Source of the DNA: Candidatus Nanopelagicales bacterium
GTDB lineage: Bacteria; Actinomycetota; Actinomycetes; S36-B12
Direction of reading: 5' to 3'
Assembly (NCBI GenBank): GCA_018609125.1
Contig: JABAYF010000006.1
Coordinates: 1-43,612 of the forward strand
DNA: 43,612 bases
Shown: piece after piece, positions 42,076 through 43,612 of the stretch
Layout of the letters: the number at the start of each line of letters is the position of its first letter
Numbering within the stretch: position 1 is the stretch's first letter
Translations under genes and position numbers: made by a program
The notes under the pieces: model-generated
Seen by the model: the letters and a program-made list of their open reading frames with translations, nothing else
What the model was told of the DNA's origin: nothing
The model's database searches: none

Positions 42076-43612
42076 GTGTCCAATAACTTTGCGCGATTTA
42101 GTTTCTTGGCCGCCGGTGTCTTGTTGGCCGGATTTCTCGGGACGTCCGTGTCTACGGCGGCGGGAGGCTCCCCGGCCAGTTCAGCAAGCGTTCCCTTCGC
42201 TACCGGGGCCATCGTTTCACCCGCGAGTGCCGCCAACGGGGTGTGGGGCACCTTCACAGCGCTCGGCACCGGTGTGAACGGCAACGTGTACACATTGGCC
42301 GCCAGTGATGACACCCTGTACGCGGTTGGCTTGTTCACGGCCGCGTCCGGAGTAGCCGACGCCGACAAGATTGCTGCGTGGTCGAGTAGTACGTGGCATC
42401 CCCTCGGCACCGGCATGAACGGCTCCACATACGCATTGGCCGTTACTGATAACACTCTCGCCGATGACACGATCTATGCAGGTGGGGCGTTCACGCTCGC
42501 ATCAGGAGTTGCCGACACCAACTACATTGCTGCGTGGTCGGATGACACCTGGCATCCCCTCGGCACCGGCATGAACGGCAACGTACAAGTACTGGCCGCT
42601 ACTGATGACACGATCTATGCCGGCGGGGCGTTCACGGAAGCATCAGGAGATGCCAACACCAACAAAATTGCTGCGTGGTCGGATGACACCTGGCATCCCC
42701 TCGGCACCGGCATGAACAACACCGTACAAGTACTGGTCGCCACTGATGACACCCTGTACGCGGGCGGAGACTTCGGAAACATCAGCCCGTTCTCGGGCGC
42801 GTCAGGAGTTGCCAACACCAGGCAGATTGCTGCGTGGTCGGATGACACCTGGCATCCCCTCGGCACCGGGATGAACGGCTCCGTACTCGCATTGGCCGCT
42901 ACTGATGACACGATCTATGCCGGCGGGGCGTTCACGGAAGCATCAGGAGATGCCAACATCATCAGGATTGCTGCGTGGGCGAATAACACCTGGCATCCCC
43001 TCGGCACCGGAATTCTTGGCACCGTCAGAGCTCTGACAACGGATGATACTCATGGGTTGCTGTATGCGGGCGGAGACTTCACGACCGCCGGGTCAGTGAT
43101 CGCAAACAGGGTTGCGGTGTGGGATATGGGGATTGATACGTGGATTCCGCTTCAGTACACGACCGGGCAAAGGGGAGTGGGCGGTCCTGTAAGAGCCCTC
43201 ACGGTTGATGACTCGGTCGTATACCTGGGGGGAGAATTCACTAACGCGGGCGGAGATTCTAATGCCGACCGCGTGGCGCGGTGGACGTGGGATGCACCCC
43301 AAGGGTCCAATGCTGTGGCCGGTGCGGTGGGTGATGCCGTCACGATCAGCGGTGAAGGATTCGTGGGGGTGCCACAGACCGGTGGGGTGTTGGTGGGTTC
43401 GATCCCTGCGACCTACACCCGTGATGATTCGGTCACGATCACGTTCACGGTCCCTGCCGGAGTGTCCGGGGTGCAGACCCTGTCGGTCACCGGGGTCGGC
43501 GGGTCAGGCACCGTCGGCACCTTCACCGCCCCCGCGCCACCGCCGCCGGTCACCTATCCGCCCGGAGCTCCCACGGGTGTGACTGATGTTGCTGGGGATG
43601 GGCAGGTGTCGG
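42076..43612 (+). CDS. Secreted repeat protein, beta-propeller-like blades plus IPT and Fn3 domains (partial)
   Basis: The frame stays open from GTG 42076 to the window edge (512 codons), so the C-terminus is missing. Residues about 1-30 are a signal peptide (F-L-A-A-G-V-L-L-A-G-F-L-G core). About 58-400 is a tandem array of blade-like repeats with core T-W-H-P-L-G-T-G-M-N-G, L-A-A-T-D-D-T-I-Y-A-G-G-A-F-T and I-A-A-W-S, spaced 47 residues apart with occasional 5- or 6-residue insertions. The pattern suggests a beta-propeller. About 415-490 looks like an IPT/TIG domain, followed by a proline-rich spacer and P-G-A-P-T-G-V-T-D-V, the start of a fibronectin type III domain. It is probably a large surface or secreted protein; no ligand can be named. 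Confidence 0.85.
   Translation, partial: MSNNFARFSFLAAGVLLAGFLGTSVSTAAGGSPASSASVPFATGAIVSPASAANGVWGTFTALGTGVNGNVYTLAASDDTLYAVGLFTAASGVADADKIAAWSSSTWHPLGTGMNGSTYALAVTDNTLADDTIYAGGAFTLASGVADTNYIAAWSDDTWHPLGTGMNGNVQVLAATDDTIYAGGAFTEASGDANTNKIAAWSDDTWHPLGTGMNNTVQVLVATDDTLYAGGDFGNISPFSGASGVANTRQIAAWSDDTWHPLGTGMNGSVLALAATDDTIYAGGAFTEASGDANIIRIAAWANNTWHPLGTGILGTVRALTTDDTHGLLYAGGDFTTAGSVIANRVAVWDMGIDTWIPLQYTTGQRGVGGPVRALTVDDSVVYLGGEFTNAGGDSNADRVARWTWDAPQGSNAVAGAVGDAVTISGEGFVGVPQTGGVLVGSIPATYTRDDSVTITFTVPAGVSGVQTLSVTGVGGSGTVGTFTAPAPPPPVTYPPGAPTGVTDVAGDGQVS
42329..43019 (+). repeat. Tandem intragenic repeats in the secreted repeat protein
   Basis: The segment GCTGCGTGG starts at 42373, 42529, 42670, 42829 and 42970, giving periods of 156, 141, 159 and 141 bases (52, 47, 53 and 47 codons). 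Bases 42593-42658 are identical to 42893-42958, a 66-base match exactly 300 bases (100 codons) apart. This points to recent duplication or gene conversion between blades. Confidence 0.9.

Overview
The window looks like chromosomal DNA of an actinomycete (Actinomycetota). The indicators are an HspR repressor with a HAIR operator in front of dnaK, a TIGR03085 (mycothiol-enzyme-like) protein, a DUF6941-like protein, a plant-type acyl-ACP desaturase, a large CCG-domain iron-sulfur reductase of the Rv0338c kind, a TANNNT -10 box placed exactly at leaderless start codons, and moderately high GC. The species cannot be named from sequence alone. Genes are packed tightly, with many 1-4 base overlaps, three convergent pairs overlapping at their 3' ends and very short divergent promoter regions.

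Layout. 1-4133: a tRNA-Lys gene, a TIGR03085 protein, then a hybrid sensor kinase (+) meeting an OmpR-type response regulator (-) tail to tail. 4180-14903 (all -): a carbon-monoxide oxidation block, read from right to left as moaE-moaA-moaD, then coxG-coxM-coxS-coxL, an XdhC/CoxI-YHS fusion, a MoxR ATPase (coxD-like), a VWA protein (coxE-like), a MogA/MoaB protein and an L,D-transpeptidase. CoxL carries AYACSFR, the signature of true (form I) Mo-Cu CO dehydrogenase, so the block encodes the enzyme, its cofactor supply and its maturation factors. 14954-21078 (all -): a conserved protein of unknown function, galE, and the purine genes purC, purB and purD. 21123-27637: a lipoprotein, two PLP aminotransferases around rpiB, a DUF6941-like protein and a heparinase II/III-like protein. 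27670-34118 (all -): a dnaK-grpE-dnaJ-hspR-clpB heat-shock operon with promoter and HAIR operator at 34159-34198. 34310-41925: an iron-sulfur reductase, an orphan AbiEi/DUF559 nuclease-like gene bracketed by two copies of a long hairpin, dcd, a FUSC-family membrane protein, an acyl-ACP desaturase and a thioredoxin-fold protein. 42076 to the end: the N-terminal part of a secreted repeat protein (beta-propeller-like blades, IPT-like domain, start of an Fn3 domain), cut by the window edge.

Most notable: (1) the near-identical 75-80 base hairpins around the orphan AbiEi/DUF559 gene, one of which supplies its stop codon; (2) eight genes with TANNNT ending exactly six bases before the start codon, which indicates leaderless transcription and corrects several start sites; (3) extremely short divergent promoter regions whose polymerase footprints must overlap; (4) a YHS metal-binding domain fused to the CODH maturation factor, possibly relevant to copper insertion; (5) the uncharacterised 514-residue protein beside the Moco genes.
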